Below are positions 50,234 to 61,071 of a stretch of 64,000 bases of DNA, in pieces. Position 1 is the first letter of the stretch; each line of letters opens with the position of its first letter. The position numbers and the translations under genes are program-made. Location: positions 11,364,001 to 11,428,000 of the forward strand of contig CM055613.1 in assembly GCA_029379385.1 (NCBI GenBank), written 5' to 3'. The notes beneath the pieces were generated by a model. It did not search any database. It was not told the origin of the DNA and saw nothing but the letters and a program-made list of their open reading frames with translations. The DNA is from Quillaja saponaria (Eukaryota; Streptophyta; Magnoliopsida; Fabales; Quillajaceae).

Positions 50234-51521
50234 TTATGGGAACAGAGGAAAGAATGGAAATGTCTGCTGTTGCTGGATAGGCACCCTTTGCTGAATCTGC
50301 AGTTGCTCTTGCTGTTGTTGAACACTGCAATTGAAACTAGAGCATGATCGAACACTATCCCGAGATAACGGTATCACCGGGATGCTGTCGCAGTTGCAAA
50401 TTTCAATCATTGAGCCATCTGGGTCGTGGAAGAAAAGCTGATCAACATAGGTTCCACCTTCTTCTACTCTGGCTTTCACGTAGTCTATATTCATTTCCTT
50501 AAGCTTCTTCTCCACTGTTGCCATGCTTTCACACTAATAACAAACAATGCACCACTTCAATCAAATTCACAAAAATATACAGAGTAGTAGTAAACCATAA
50601 ATTCACAATAGAAATCATTCTAGGCCAGCTCCGTTGGTAATTGAGGATACTACTCCCAATGTCAATTGGGATTGAATCCCGATTTACTAGCTTAGAGTCA
50701 AGCGTGATTGGATCATGACCCAATCTGATTAAAAATGAATATTAAATGAATTTGTCAAAATTTCTTATGCCCACAAAGATCAAATCTAAATCGAGAAAAT
50801 TAACACATTTTTCTAACCCAAACTAGACTTTATTTGTTTTTTTTTTTTTTTTCTTAGCTTCCTATATGTCTCTAGTGTCTGTTTTATTATCAATTCTGAC
50901 CCAACCCGAACTTAACATATCACAATTTGTTCCAAGATGACTATGATGTGAAAACATATAAAATTCAATCAGATTAGATTGGACACTCGAGATGACTCAA
51001 CAAATCAAATTGTAATTCTAAATTTGTGTTGGATGAGAATTAAGGAGTATCCCAGCTCTCAAAATTTACTCAATGTGATTCTTCATCACAAAATTAGAGA
51101 AAACTAAAAGACAGATACAGACACATATACAGAGAGAGGCAGTACCTGGAAAGAAATGTGATTGTCTTTGGGATTAATGCAGTCAGTCTTGTGCATACTA
51201 TCAGGGTCTTCACATTGGAGGAGGTGTATTCCAATCCCATAATTGAACAGCCTGTTCCACAATTCAGAACCAGAAAGCCAAGTTATATAAAATTGTGAAA
51301 TGGGAAATATGTTTGAGACTAGCTAGTTTTGTGTTTTCGGTGAACAATGAGAGAGGCACTTGAAATAAAGATATTTACCATGCACCAACAAATTTGAAGG
51401 AACCAGGCCTTCTAATTTGAAAGAAACCAAGAACATTGGTGTAGAAATCCAAAGATTTCTCTACTGATCTGCACAGCAATGAAATGTGATTCAATGACTT
51501 CAATTGCAGGGGATTTTCCAT
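50234..51521 (-). CDS. Glyoxalase-I-like (VOC superfamily) protein
   Basis: Exons 51521-51379, 51251-51146 and 50533-50234 join in phase to 182 residues. The protein has one glyoxalase/VOC domain: SLNHISLLCRSVEKSLDFY at the start, LGFFQIRRPGSF, then GIGIHLLQ, NHISFQ and FFHDPDGSMIEICNC. H12, H79 and E127 sit at the usual metal-ligand positions. It resembles the short plant glyoxalase-I-like group (from memory, Arabidopsis At1g15380 and At1g80160), whose members often lack or have weak lactoylglutathione lyase activity. A stress role is family knowledge only. After residue 150 comes a Gln-rich tail (VQQQQEQLQIQQ; IQQQQ) ending PFFPLFP, outside the domain. A minus-strand TATA (51655-51662) lies about 135 bp upstream of the ATG. 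Intron 2 holds a SINE-like insert. Confidence 0.92.
50620..50740 (+). mobile_element. tRNA-derived SINE-like insertion in intron 2 of the glyoxalase-like gene
   Basis: CCAGCTCCGTTGGTA (A-box-like, about 50625-50639) and GGGATTGAATCCC (B-box-like, 50668-50680) lie about 40 bp apart, as in the RNA polymerase III promoter of tRNA-derived SINEs. The sequence does not fold as a tRNA cloverleaf. The 3' end and target duplication could not be fixed, so the right border is approximate. Confidence 0.42.
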
Positions 51522-51654
51522 ATTCGATCTTTAAAATTTCCAAAACTTGTTGTCTAAACGAAAAACTGGGTTCTAGCTAGAATGAATCTCAAAGAGAATT
51601 GAAGAAGAATATTGAATAGAAAATTTCCACATCAATGGCTTCTGTCTTTCACCA

Positions 51655-51662
51655 ATATATAG
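51655..51662 (-). promoter_or_regulatory. TATA box of the glyoxalase-like gene
   Basis: Read on the minus strand, CTATATATTGG lies about 135 bp upstream of the ATG, at a plausible core-promoter distance. Confidence 0.5.
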
Positions 51663-53588
51663 AAGAAATAACAGAGGAAGTTGCAGGGGTTTTCTTTTCG
51701 TTTTGGGTTTGCTTTTTCTGGTTTCAGATAAAGATCTTTTTATTACACGTAGATTCCACAACGTCAACAAACCAGATTCAGGTTGGCAACAGCTATGACA
51801 TCATTAGCCTTTGTGCGTTTTTATCCATTTGTTTTATTTATGATGTGCATCTTACGAGGAAACCTGATACTGTAACATCCGACATGTTAGTTTTATGACT
51901 ATAATTATCTCTAATCTTGTACGTAATTATGGATGTTGAAAATTTTGCTGACAAACTTCAGTCAAATATTTGGTTTTGGGCAACCTGAAGCTGATGTGTA
52001 ATAATGTATGGACCAGATAAGATAGCAACAAAACTATTTCATCAACAACGTTTGAAGTCTTCAACATCTTATCAGTGATTAATTAATGTCTTATATGGAT
52101 AGATAGTTTAGGTTTGAAATTTTCTATGTCGTTAAGCATTTCTACAAACTTTGTTCCATTTTCTAATGCTATTTTGAACAGTTGTCATGATGTAACCTTA
52201 TTAGTTTCTTATCTATAGAAAAATATCATATGGGTTTTATTCAAATATTACTCAATATATATATATATATAGCTGTTTCTGGAACATTCTTGTAAATTAT
52301 GTAAACCATTTTTCAAGTAGCAACACCAAGACATTACTCCGAAGATCTTTATTACTTTCAAACATGTTTTATTAAATACTATTTCAATACATTTACTCAA
52401 CAGGCATTGATATAAATATATCTAATTGTGCTTGATCATTAAAATATTTAGAATATAATATGTGAAAGAAAAGTCACCAACAACAATGACATGACATATA
52501 GAAAGGGTATGAGTTAGGTGTCTTCCATGTTTATGCCTAACTAATATATAATATATACCATCAAATTAAATTATTTACTTTGTTTTTTTTTTATATTAAA
52601 TAACGTATAATAAATTTATTTATAATATTCAAAATATGAACTAAATAAAATTAGATGAGTCGAGCTCGCAAACTTCCGCATCTCTCTCAAGTGTTGCAAA
52701 CTTAAATTAATACAAAAAGCAATATGTTGACAAATTTTATCAATCACACATAAAATCTCTTTAAGGCTGGTATAAAGACTTCCATCTTATACGAAGACAA
52801 ATGTTTTTTAAGGGCTGCATACTATGGAACACAAATGAGCTTAAAAAGAAAACAAAGCAAAAAGATATTCAAAGAAACACAGAGATATCACCCCAAAAAA
52901 AATAAAAATAGTAAGAAGAATACATAGTACAAACTTGTGAAGTAACGGGAGCATTAGTGTTTTATGATGATGATAGAGGACTGTGAAATAATAATGACAT
53001 ATCAAATTAAGAAAAAAACATATTATCACGATTCCTACCACATGCATCTAAAAATTAATTTTAAAAATTCTATTGCCAAGAAAAGTTAAGACATATATAG
53101 TACTTCGACTCCCTGTTATTGTCAAGCAATTCTTGAAAAAATTGAATAAATAACATGAGAATGCATTACAATTTTGTACTCTGCGATTGGATGCAATAAA
53201 TTAAAAATAGAATTGAACTGTTTAATTCTATTTTTGCATTTGGCGCGTATTTTAAAAATAGAATTGATATTTCAACTCAATTTTGTTTGTTTAAAAAATG
53301 AACCATATAACTATAACAACCACAAAAACATGAAAATTTTCAGCACAATAGAAATGTTTCTTTATTGGTGAACACAGATACTACATAATTAAAAGGGACT
53401 TGATCATAAACTCGTAGGACTTCAATTGTTAGTGATGGCCAAAATTACTGCTAATAACATTATGCTTGTGTTGATCAGAATCTTATGACAGAATAAACCA
53501 AATAAAGAACAAAAAGAAAAAAAAATTTAGTAATATATTTTGCATGATAGATTGTAAACAAAACCAGATAATTAAATACAGGAGTATA
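51663..53588. other. Intergenic, nothing recognised
   Basis: AT-rich, with a short TA run at about 52255-52270. No exon, RNA gene or bounded element is seen. Confidence 0.5.
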
Positions 53589-53882
53589 TTAATCACATGA
53601 AAATGGAGTACCCTCCAATAAAAATGGATCATCATATGAGTAATCTAGGTCATTGACTGCAGACTCACCAATCTTTTCTTGCGAAAATCTGAGTCATTGA
53701 GGAGTATTAGATCATTCTGAGTTAAATGACCAAAGTAGAACATCGTATAATATCATCATTATTCTCATCATAAATTGGTGGAAATTCTCAATTAACATCA
53801 TGTACTCATCTTCCACATTATCAAGTATGAATATTATTTGTTGAAGATCGTGAAAGTTATCATTCGGTAAAGATTGATCCAC
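53589..53882 (-). pseudogene. Degenerate C-terminal coding remnant, family uncertain
   Basis: One minus-strand frame of 98 codons has only two internal stops and a final TAA. It reads SLPNDNFHDLQQIIFILDN then VEDEYMMLIENFHQF, and after the stops EKIGESAVNDLDYSYDDPFL then LEGTPFSC. It is acidic and protein-like, such as the activation tail of a plant transcription factor; I thought of R2R3-MYB but cannot support it. A second fragment (HDEVPKVSKSSRRSRSC, minus, near 54170-54080) may belong to it. Confidence 0.35.
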
Positions 53883-54199
53883 TAGCTAGAATGAACACAT
53901 CATTCGGGATTTTGGTGAAAGATAAATGATATTTAATTATTTATCCTTATTTCTCTGAACATTGTTTGATAATTATTGCATTTCAATGAATCATAATACT
54001 CTAAGATTAATTATTAAATTTCTTATAACTCATTTTTAATAATATACAACTCGATTTTTCTTAGATATCGCTTAATTAACAACACTTGAGTATACAAGTG
54101 CAGCAACTCCTGCTACGTCTAGAACTTTTTGAGACTTTTGGGACTTCATCATGAGTCACATCATGATTCCGACTCAAAATCAGTCATCTATATATTAAA

Positions 54200-54850
54200 G
54201 AAATAATAATAATAAGTCTTTCTTTTAAACTTTAATATTGACAATTTTCAAATTAATTTTATATGATTGATAAGTTTTAATTTCAATTTTTTAAAATAAG
54301 TCTTCTAACTCATAATAATGCATGGTATCAATTTTATCCTTTAATTATCAAGTCATCAATGTTAGTTTCTCTCCAAAAATCAAACTCATTTTTAAAAAGT
54401 GAAACTTTTACCTTTTTTTTAATAAAAATATTAATTTTTCTTAAATTTAATTTCTTAAACTTGAACCATGCCTTTCTAATTATTGTACATTTCGCTAATT
54501 AAAATTTCATTTGGTGTTTTTTAATCAGACATGATTCTTATTATTATAATTATAATTTAGAAATAATAATATTTTATTTAATAATTTATTATAATTAAAT
54601 TTAAGAAAATAATAATTTTATTAAAAAATAAATTTTGACATTTCAAAAATGAGTTGGTTTTTAGAGAAAAAGTAAATTTGTTTGGCTTGATATTTTAAGG
54701 GTAAAACTGGTATTATATGAATTATTATGAGTTGAAGGACTTTATTGAAAAAAAATAAAAATAAAAAGTAAGACTTATTGGTCATGTAAACTAAATTTAA
54801 ATTTTTTCAAAATATAAAAATGAAAATAGGAATAACTCTTACTTTTTCCT
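54200..54850. mobile_element. Fold-back element with long imperfect inverted repeats
   Basis: The arm at about 54255-54400 (AACTCATAATAATGCATGGT; CAAACTCATTTTTAAAAAGT) is inverse to the arm at about 54640-54790 (ATTATTATGAGTTGAAGGAC; AAAAATGAGTTGGTTTTTAG). The stem is about 140 bp, with many mismatches, around a 240-bp AT-only middle. It is a non-coding MITE-like or foldback transposon. Confidence 0.68.
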
Positions 54851-54872
54851 ATATTAAAATAGGAGTAATTTA

Positions 54873-56093
54873 GGCTTGGTTTGGTAATACTCTTTGAGAA
54901 TGTGCTTAGCATAAGTCAATTTTTTTATGTTTGGTAAAAAAAAAAAATTGGGGTGCTTTTGCTTTTTGTTTTTAAAAGCACTTTAAGGAGTGTTTTCAAA
55001 AGCTGATTTATGTTCTAAAATTTTTTAAAAACTAATGTAATATTAGTTTTTAATAAAAAGAAGCCACAACATTTCTAAACCAATCCTAATTTTGCGGCTT
55101 ATACTTATTGAGAGCAGTTTTTATATTAATTTACCAAGCAACTACTACTGTGATTTTTTAAAAACAGCTCTAATGGCTAATTTAGTACGCATTAATGATT
55201 TTTCCGAATTTGAATGGGAAAATGAATAGGAATGGAATGTTGTAGAAACATTCTATTATTTAGTAGCGTGAATGAGGAAAAATTATTCAATTTCATTTGT
55301 TTATTTGATATGCAATTTTTAAACATGAAATGATATATAAATTGTGCTAAAATGACAAAATTATCCCTAAATAGGAAAATTAATAAATATGTAATATAAT
55401 TATGAAATTTAAATTTTTTTAATTTTCTAGTAATTCATTTTTAAATTTTTAATTAATTAATTAATTTTATTATTAGTAGTAGTAATTAATTTTTTTTTAG
55501 TATTTCTTATTCTTATTATTTATTATTTATTAACATTAATATTTTAGTTTAAAATTACTTAACTAATTTATTTATTTTACATTAATTAATTATATTAATT
55601 ATTATGATATGAAGGTTATTTTTGTCATTTGACTAAAATGAGTTGATTTATTATTTTTTTTAAATACAAATTTTTATTTTTTTAATTTATATTATTTAAT
55701 GTGATAGGAAGGGTATTTTTGTCATTTGACTAAATTAAATATATTTATTATTTAGTTTATTTATTTATATTACTATTATTTTATTAATCTACAATTTTTT
55801 ATTTTATGTGATAGAATGATATTTTTATCATTTGACTGAACTAAATCGATTCCATAAACGTAGAAATGAGGAATCCCACACCCCTAGGTAGGTTTGTGGA
55901 TTCTTACTTCTGTGGAATAAAATGACTGGAATGGAATTATCATTTTGAGGCTAAATACATACCAAATGAAAGAATGATCATTCCATGGAATCATGCATAG
56001 AATGGAATGGTCATTCATGCGTACTATACTAGCCTTGAGAGAGTCAGAAAAGTATAATACCTCTCAAAAAGTCACAGAATTATCAACCAAGCC
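54873..56093. mobile_element. Tourist-like MITE interrupted by a second element
   Basis: Left end GGCTTGGTTTGGTAATA at 54873, right end the inverse of GGCTTGGTTGATAATT at 56093, with TTA flanks at 54870-54872 and 56094-56096. Left-part marks (TTTGGTAAAAAAAAAAAATT, GGGGTGCTTTTGC, TTTTTTAAAAACAGCTCTAA) recur inverted in the copy at 63295-63766. The right 65 bp continue the same family after the inner insertion at 55183-56026. Confidence 0.7.
55183..56026. mobile_element. Inner element nested in the Tourist-like MITE
   Basis: Terminal inverted repeat TAGTACGCATTAATGA at 55183 against the inverse of TCATTCATGCGTACTA ending at 56026. Sub-terminal GGAATGGAATG and its inverse follow. The middle has three spaced copies of a TTTTTGTCATTTGACTnAA motif (near 55620, 55715 and 55820). 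About 844 bp, non-coding. Confidence 0.66.
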
Positions 56094-56099
56094 TTAGTC

Positions 56100-57365
56100 T
56101 ACTTATCAAGTTTTATAAACTTTTAAAAAAAAATTTGTCTTTCATATTTTATTAGAATTGATATCCAGCCACATAAACAACCAAGAAGACTTCAACATGA
56201 TTTGTGTTAAAATCACAAATATGAATTTGTGAAATTTATATATTATTACTCTATAGTTATGCATTCAAGTATACACAAAAAGAATCTCAAGATAATGACA
56301 GATGATTTAGAAGAAATCAAAATTTTTGAGATTAATGAAATATATTTGTTTATTGAAATTAGAGGAATTTAATTGAATTTTCAGTAAAATTAGAAGGACC
56401 AAAATTCTATTTTATTATTTCTAATTCTCATATTCTTCATGGTTGTTCTAACAATTTCGTATTGTGGAATTTTGGATTTGATTATAAAATAAGACAAAAT
56501 GAAGATACGTCAAAACATTAATCTTACCCTACATACATAGTTAATATATGATTAATTTTAACTGACTTTATCAAGATCAACTCGTTGATAATATATAAAA
56601 CTTTCAGGTTATTGTGGAATATTCACAAATTAATTAATATATATAATTAATTTTAATTGTCATAAATACAATATATCACTTTTAAAAGCAATCAATAATA
56701 TTATGAGTACTGATTTATCTACTTATAAATATTTTAAATACTTATTATAATAGCAATATGAAAAATACTTATGCAACAATATGAAAAATATTATGTAAGA
56801 TATACTACATTAACAATTATAATACGTTCTCATAATTAATTGGTTGAAATTATGCTTGCCACATTTTGTCAATAGAGATGTCAATGAGCAGAACTAGCAC
56901 GTGAGTTACTCGTTAAGGGTTCGGATCGAGTTCGACTCATTTTCTAAACAATCCAATCTTGAATTTTATTTTAAATTCGTTTAGTAAAACGAGACATGCT
57001 CAATTATTTCCGAAAATATTCAATAAATAGTGCGTAGCTACCACGTTATTATAAATTATTTTAATCCCTTAGAGGAAAACATGCAATCATGATTGCAAAG
57101 CTACCACCTTATTATATATTATTATATTTACAATACGTATTCAATTATATCCATAGAAATATTATTAATCCCAAAACAAGCAATCAAGCTTGCAAAACTA
57201 CTATTATTTAATTAACCAGCTACCAACTGACCACTTATTTATTATATATATTACGCTTGAGTAGCTTGCCATACACTGTGTTAAACGGCAGGCCTCACTA
57301 AGCTATTTTCAGTTTTATTTTCTCTTATCCATATCTGTCTGATTATAGAACTAGCATACATAGAT
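56100..57365. other. Intergenic and promoter region of the acyltransferase gene
   Basis: AT-rich. Two AAGCTACCACCTTATTAT-type repeats lie near 57040 and 57100, and a TATATATATTACGC stretch near 57240 may be the core promoter of the acyltransferase. No exon is seen. Confidence 0.5.
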
Positions 57366-58805
57366 ATGGCACATTGTGATCAATTCAAAGTCCTTGCTAA
57401 CGATCAAATTTCTCCACCACATGGTTCAGTTCCCACAACCACTATCCCTCTCACTTTCTTTGATTACCTGTATGTTTTAGGCGCTGGGGAAGATGTCATA
57501 TTCTACTATGAATTTCCTTATCCAACTCATCACTTTATGGAAACAATCCTTCCTTGTCTCAAACAATCTCTCTCCCTCACTCTCAAACACTTCTTTACAT
57601 TTGTTTCCACTCTTGTGATCCCTCCCAAACCTAACAAGCCATACATTCGTTACGTTGCCGATTCTGAATCATCCGTTCCCTTCACCGTGGTCGAATCCAC
57701 AGTGGATTTCAACCATATAGTAGCTGATTACCAACAAGACATTAACAAAAACCTGGAGTCCTTTCTGGTCCCAAAGAAAACTTGTAGAAATTTTTTGGAG
57801 GACGAGAACGGCACGCGTTATGTGTTTCCTCTCCTTGCTATTCAAGTCACTATTATGCCAAACTCTGGATTCTGTGTAGTTGTCAATTTACACCACTTGG
57901 CTGCTGATGGCACGGCGTTCAAACATTTCATGAAATCATGGTCGTCCGTTTGTAAGAGATTATTAAATATAAGCCCAAACTCAAAAGTAGAAGATCGAAA
58001 TGACTATTCTTCGCCTATATTCAATGATGGGGCTATGGTTCAAAGCCCTAATGAAATTGAGCTCTCCTTCTTGAACCAGGTCTGGAAACGGGCACCGGAA
58101 TTTTTCAAGATGTTGAATGGGTCCTGGTCCGGGTCAAGCGAAGCCACTCTTGGAAATACTGCAAATGTTAAGGCCACATTTAAGCTCAGCCAAGTTCAAG
58201 TAGATAAACTAAAGCATTGGATTTCTCATAAATATTATGAATGCAGTGCTGCCACTAATAATGGATCAGAAGAGAAGGCAAGTACAGTAAGGTTGTCAAC
58301 ATTTATAGTAACATCTTCTTTAATATGGGTTTGTTGGGTAAAATCAGAAGACAACACAAAGAAAGAAGATGAGGAACACAGTTATTTTTTCTCAGCAGAT
58401 TGTCGAGGCCGTTACGAATTTGTTTCAATACCTTCAACATATTTTGGTAATTTTACGGCTCCTGTTTATGTGACACTCAAGAGGAAGCAGTTAATCGAAG
58501 AGAATGGGATTGTTGAAGCAGCAAAAATTATTGGAAACAAACTCAATGATTTAGACAAGAATGGAGTTATGAAAGAAGCAGAGAAATGGATATCAAATTT
58601 CGCAGATAAAATAGTTTCAAGAAGTGGTATATTGATTGCTGGTTCCCCAAAAAATAATTTAAATGAGATAGATTTTGGGGTGGGAAGGCCTAAAAAGTGT
58701 GAATTTCTTGGTTTTTATGGTGGAGAAGGATTTTCTCTTTTTGATTGTAAGGACAAGAATGTTGGCGGGTTGAATTTATTGTGGCACTTGAAAGGACCCA
58801 AATGA
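57366..58805 (+). CDS. BAHD acyltransferase, malonyltransferase-like
   Basis: A single exon of 479 residues. BAHD enzymes transfer an acyl group from CoA to plant metabolites in the cytosol. The catalytic HxxxD is intact (H177-L-A-A-D181-G in NLHHLAADG). The structural DFGWG motif is changed to DFGVG (436-440). The stretch STYFGNFTAPVY corresponds to the YFGNC region typical of anthocyanin and flavonoid or phenolic-glucoside malonyltransferases. The N-terminal IPLTFFDYLYVLGAGEDVIF and the Asp-rich FSADCRGR also fit that clade. A malonyl- or related acyl-CoA and a phenolic glucoside are thus the likely substrates, but specificity cannot be read from sequence. Length is slightly above the usual 450-460 because of a Lys/Glu-rich stretch near 335-342. 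Absence of introns is normal in this clade. No second BAHD gene lies in the window. Confidence 0.93.
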   Translation: MAHCDQFKVLANDQISPPHGSVPTTTIPLTFFDYLYVLGAGEDVIFYYEFPYPTHHFMETILPCLKQSLSLTLKHFFTFVSTLVIPPKPNKPYIRYVADSESSVPFTVVESTVDFNHIVADYQQDINKNLESFLVPKKTCRNFLEDENGTRYVFPLLAIQVTIMPNSGFCVVVNLHHLAADGTAFKHFMKSWSSVCKRLLNISPNSKVEDRNDYSSPIFNDGAMVQSPNEIELSFLNQVWKRAPEFFKMLNGSWSGSSEATLGNTANVKATFKLSQVQVDKLKHWISHKYYECSAATNNGSEEKASTVRLSTFIVTSSLIWVCWVKSEDNTKKEDEEHSYFFSADCRGRYEFVSIPSTYFGNFTAPVYVTLKRKQLIEENGIVEAAKIIGNKLNDLDKNGVMKEAEKWISNFADKIVSRSGILIAGSPKNNLNEIDFGVGRPKKCEFLGFYGGEGFSLFDCKDKNVGGLNLLWHLKGPK

Positions 58806-59309
58806 AGAATTTCACTCACAAACTGGAACACTTCTTGAAAGTGCTCTAAGTGTTCCGTGCATGGCCATCCTCAAATTTATTTATGCATATTTTATATTAT
58901 TGTATCCTTGTGGTCTTTTGTGAGAAAAATTAAATAAAAATGCTCTATAGTGTTTCCTTTATTTTTTTCATTTGTTGATACATTAAATGTCTGAGTTCGG
59001 AATGTTTCCTTAAATACTTTTCGGTAGACCTGTATATCCTGCTTCAGTCAGTATAGAAATATATAGTGAATATAGAAATGGTGAGAAAACCAATCTTTAA
59101 CTTGGTGGACAGCTGTCAATCAGGTGATGACAAGTGTTTGAGAGTTATTTTGCCACTTGTTGTTGTTGGATTGGATATGACCAATCCTGTATTAATATTG
59201 GTGCTCCTTAAACAAGTTCAATAAGCGAAGCAAATCCGACTTGCAGTCAACGAGAGTACCTTGAAAACGTTAAGCCAAGATGTTTAAGATGCCCGTGTTA
59301 TTTGAAATG
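58806..59309. other. 3' region of the acyltransferase and intergenic DNA
   Basis: Probable 3'UTR to about 58960 (AATAAA-like at 58932). Nothing else is recognised. Confidence 0.5.
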
Positions 59310-59540
59310 AAAATAAAACACACATTCCAATGATAGAAGTGTCATTCCTAGAAAGAAACAATTTGATGAGAATGTTGATAATGAAACAATTAATAAAATC
59401 TTCTAAAAGATTATTTAGAATTGATTATTTCTTATACATAGTAGATCAAGCAATTTCTTCACTCCAAGATAGATCTAAACAGTTTAATAATTTTACATTT
59501 GAAAAGGCTAAGAAATATCACTCTAAAATTTCTGTTTAGG
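59310..59540 (+). pseudogene. hAT transposase (ZMYM1/TTF-type) fragment
   Basis: One frame has RKKQFDENVDNETI (about 59350-59390) and another RLFRIDYFLYIVDQAISSLQ then DRSKQFNN (about 59415-59490). Together these match the plant hAT-derived transposases annotated as zinc finger MYM-type protein 1-like (FRVxYFLxIVDQAxSSLxxRFxQF). Frame changes and the short length show a dead fragment. Confidence 0.62.
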
Positions 59541-61071
59541 CCCAAATATGTTAAGCACTGGAACATGATGCACCTTCATAATGATAGAACACACCTGTAA
59601 TAATAATCCAGCAGCAGTAATGGACCCCAAGCATGCAATTCTTTATAATTTGTCTTATATATGCCAAAGGCAAACAAAATAAAATTAAAATTTTCGTATA
59701 GTCAGATCTTTCAATCAAAAAAAACATATCTCTTAATTTCCTAAATTTAAAATTATGCGTGTACGTACTTTAAGGAAAATGTAAATGCATTAGAGATAAT
59801 TAATTACTTAAATTTTTGCATCAAATGTTATAAAGAAAAACAGCTTTAGGCAAAGTTGAATGCTTTTTGGCATAGTGACAACCCTATTCAATAATTGTCA
59901 ATGATACAGTAAATAATCCTAATACTCAATAAAATAATCAAACACCAATATTAGATAATCACAAATTTAATAGGTACTACAACTTCTTTTTTTCTTTTTT
60001 CCTTTTTTTTTATGTATAAATTTTAGATGCTACAACTTCAAGAATTTCAAAGAAGTAAGTTGAAGTTTTTGTTAGAATTAAAATAGTATGTGTAAAGAAA
60101 GCTTTGAGGCATGTAATCAATATCTTTAAGAGATATTACCTGTGCATTCTTTAGGAAAAACAGACAAGTCTCTTCTAGGATACAACAAAGCCTCTTAGAA
60201 CCCTAAAACTCTTGATAATTATCAGGAATACATGAAGCGTTTATATAGATACTGAAAAGCCATCTTCAACAGATATGTATATTAAATTAATTTAACTAAT
60301 ATATCTGTTGGATACTGAAAAGCCATCTTCAACAAATGCGCTTATTAAATTAATTTAACCAATATATCTGTTGAATTTGAAAATGTATTAATAACTAAAA
60401 ATCCCAAAATACATCAATAACTAATAATACCAATTCACAAAAAAGCTATCTTCAACAAATATGTATATTAAATTAATTTAACTAATATGTCTCCCAAAAG
60501 ACATCAATAACTAATAATACCAATTCACAAAAAAGAAAGCTTTCAATTTAAAGGCCCAAGCCCCAAGTATAAGTCCAAGTCATTTAAATATAATAATATA
60601 TATATATATATTAATATTTATTATTTTAATATATTTGTATTATATATTACTTTGACTTAGAAAATAAGCTTCCATTTATAAAGTTGTAAACAATCCTTTA
60701 TCTTTCCAATGTAGGACTTTAAGTCTCTATATTTAATATAAACTATCTAATAGTTTTTATATACTATTAAAAAGGCACTAAGTAAAAAAGAGTTTGCAAA
60801 ACAAAAGATAGGGAAAACTGTCAAAAACCATTCACTAAATACCACACTCCACTGGCAGAACAAAGTCAATTGATGCTCTGTATTGAACAAAATGTAAGTA
60901 AACTGTCAAAAACATTCAACACCAGTAGTATCAGATCTAGTTCTTCCATCCCTATCTTGCTTTAAAAAATAATTCCATCATGATTCACACATCAAACATA
61001 AGATACAATAATCTATTGTCAACTACTATTTCATAAAAAATAAAAATAAATTTACACTCACTTGCCAAGGT
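59541..61071. other. Intergenic with tandem repeats at about 60242-60535
   Basis: Three imperfect copies of a block with ATCTTCAACAnATnnnnnTA, TTAAATTAATTTAAC and AATATnTCT occur at about 60260, 60320 and 60450. A second pair, ACATCAATAACTAATAATACC, is at about 60412 and 60502. A TA run follows at about 60597-60612. Otherwise there is nothing recognised. Confidence 0.6.

Noticed and set aside
59330..59539. Open frame as an intact gene
   Set aside because: It is a frame-shifted piece of a hAT transposase-like protein without start, DNA-binding or dimerisation domains.
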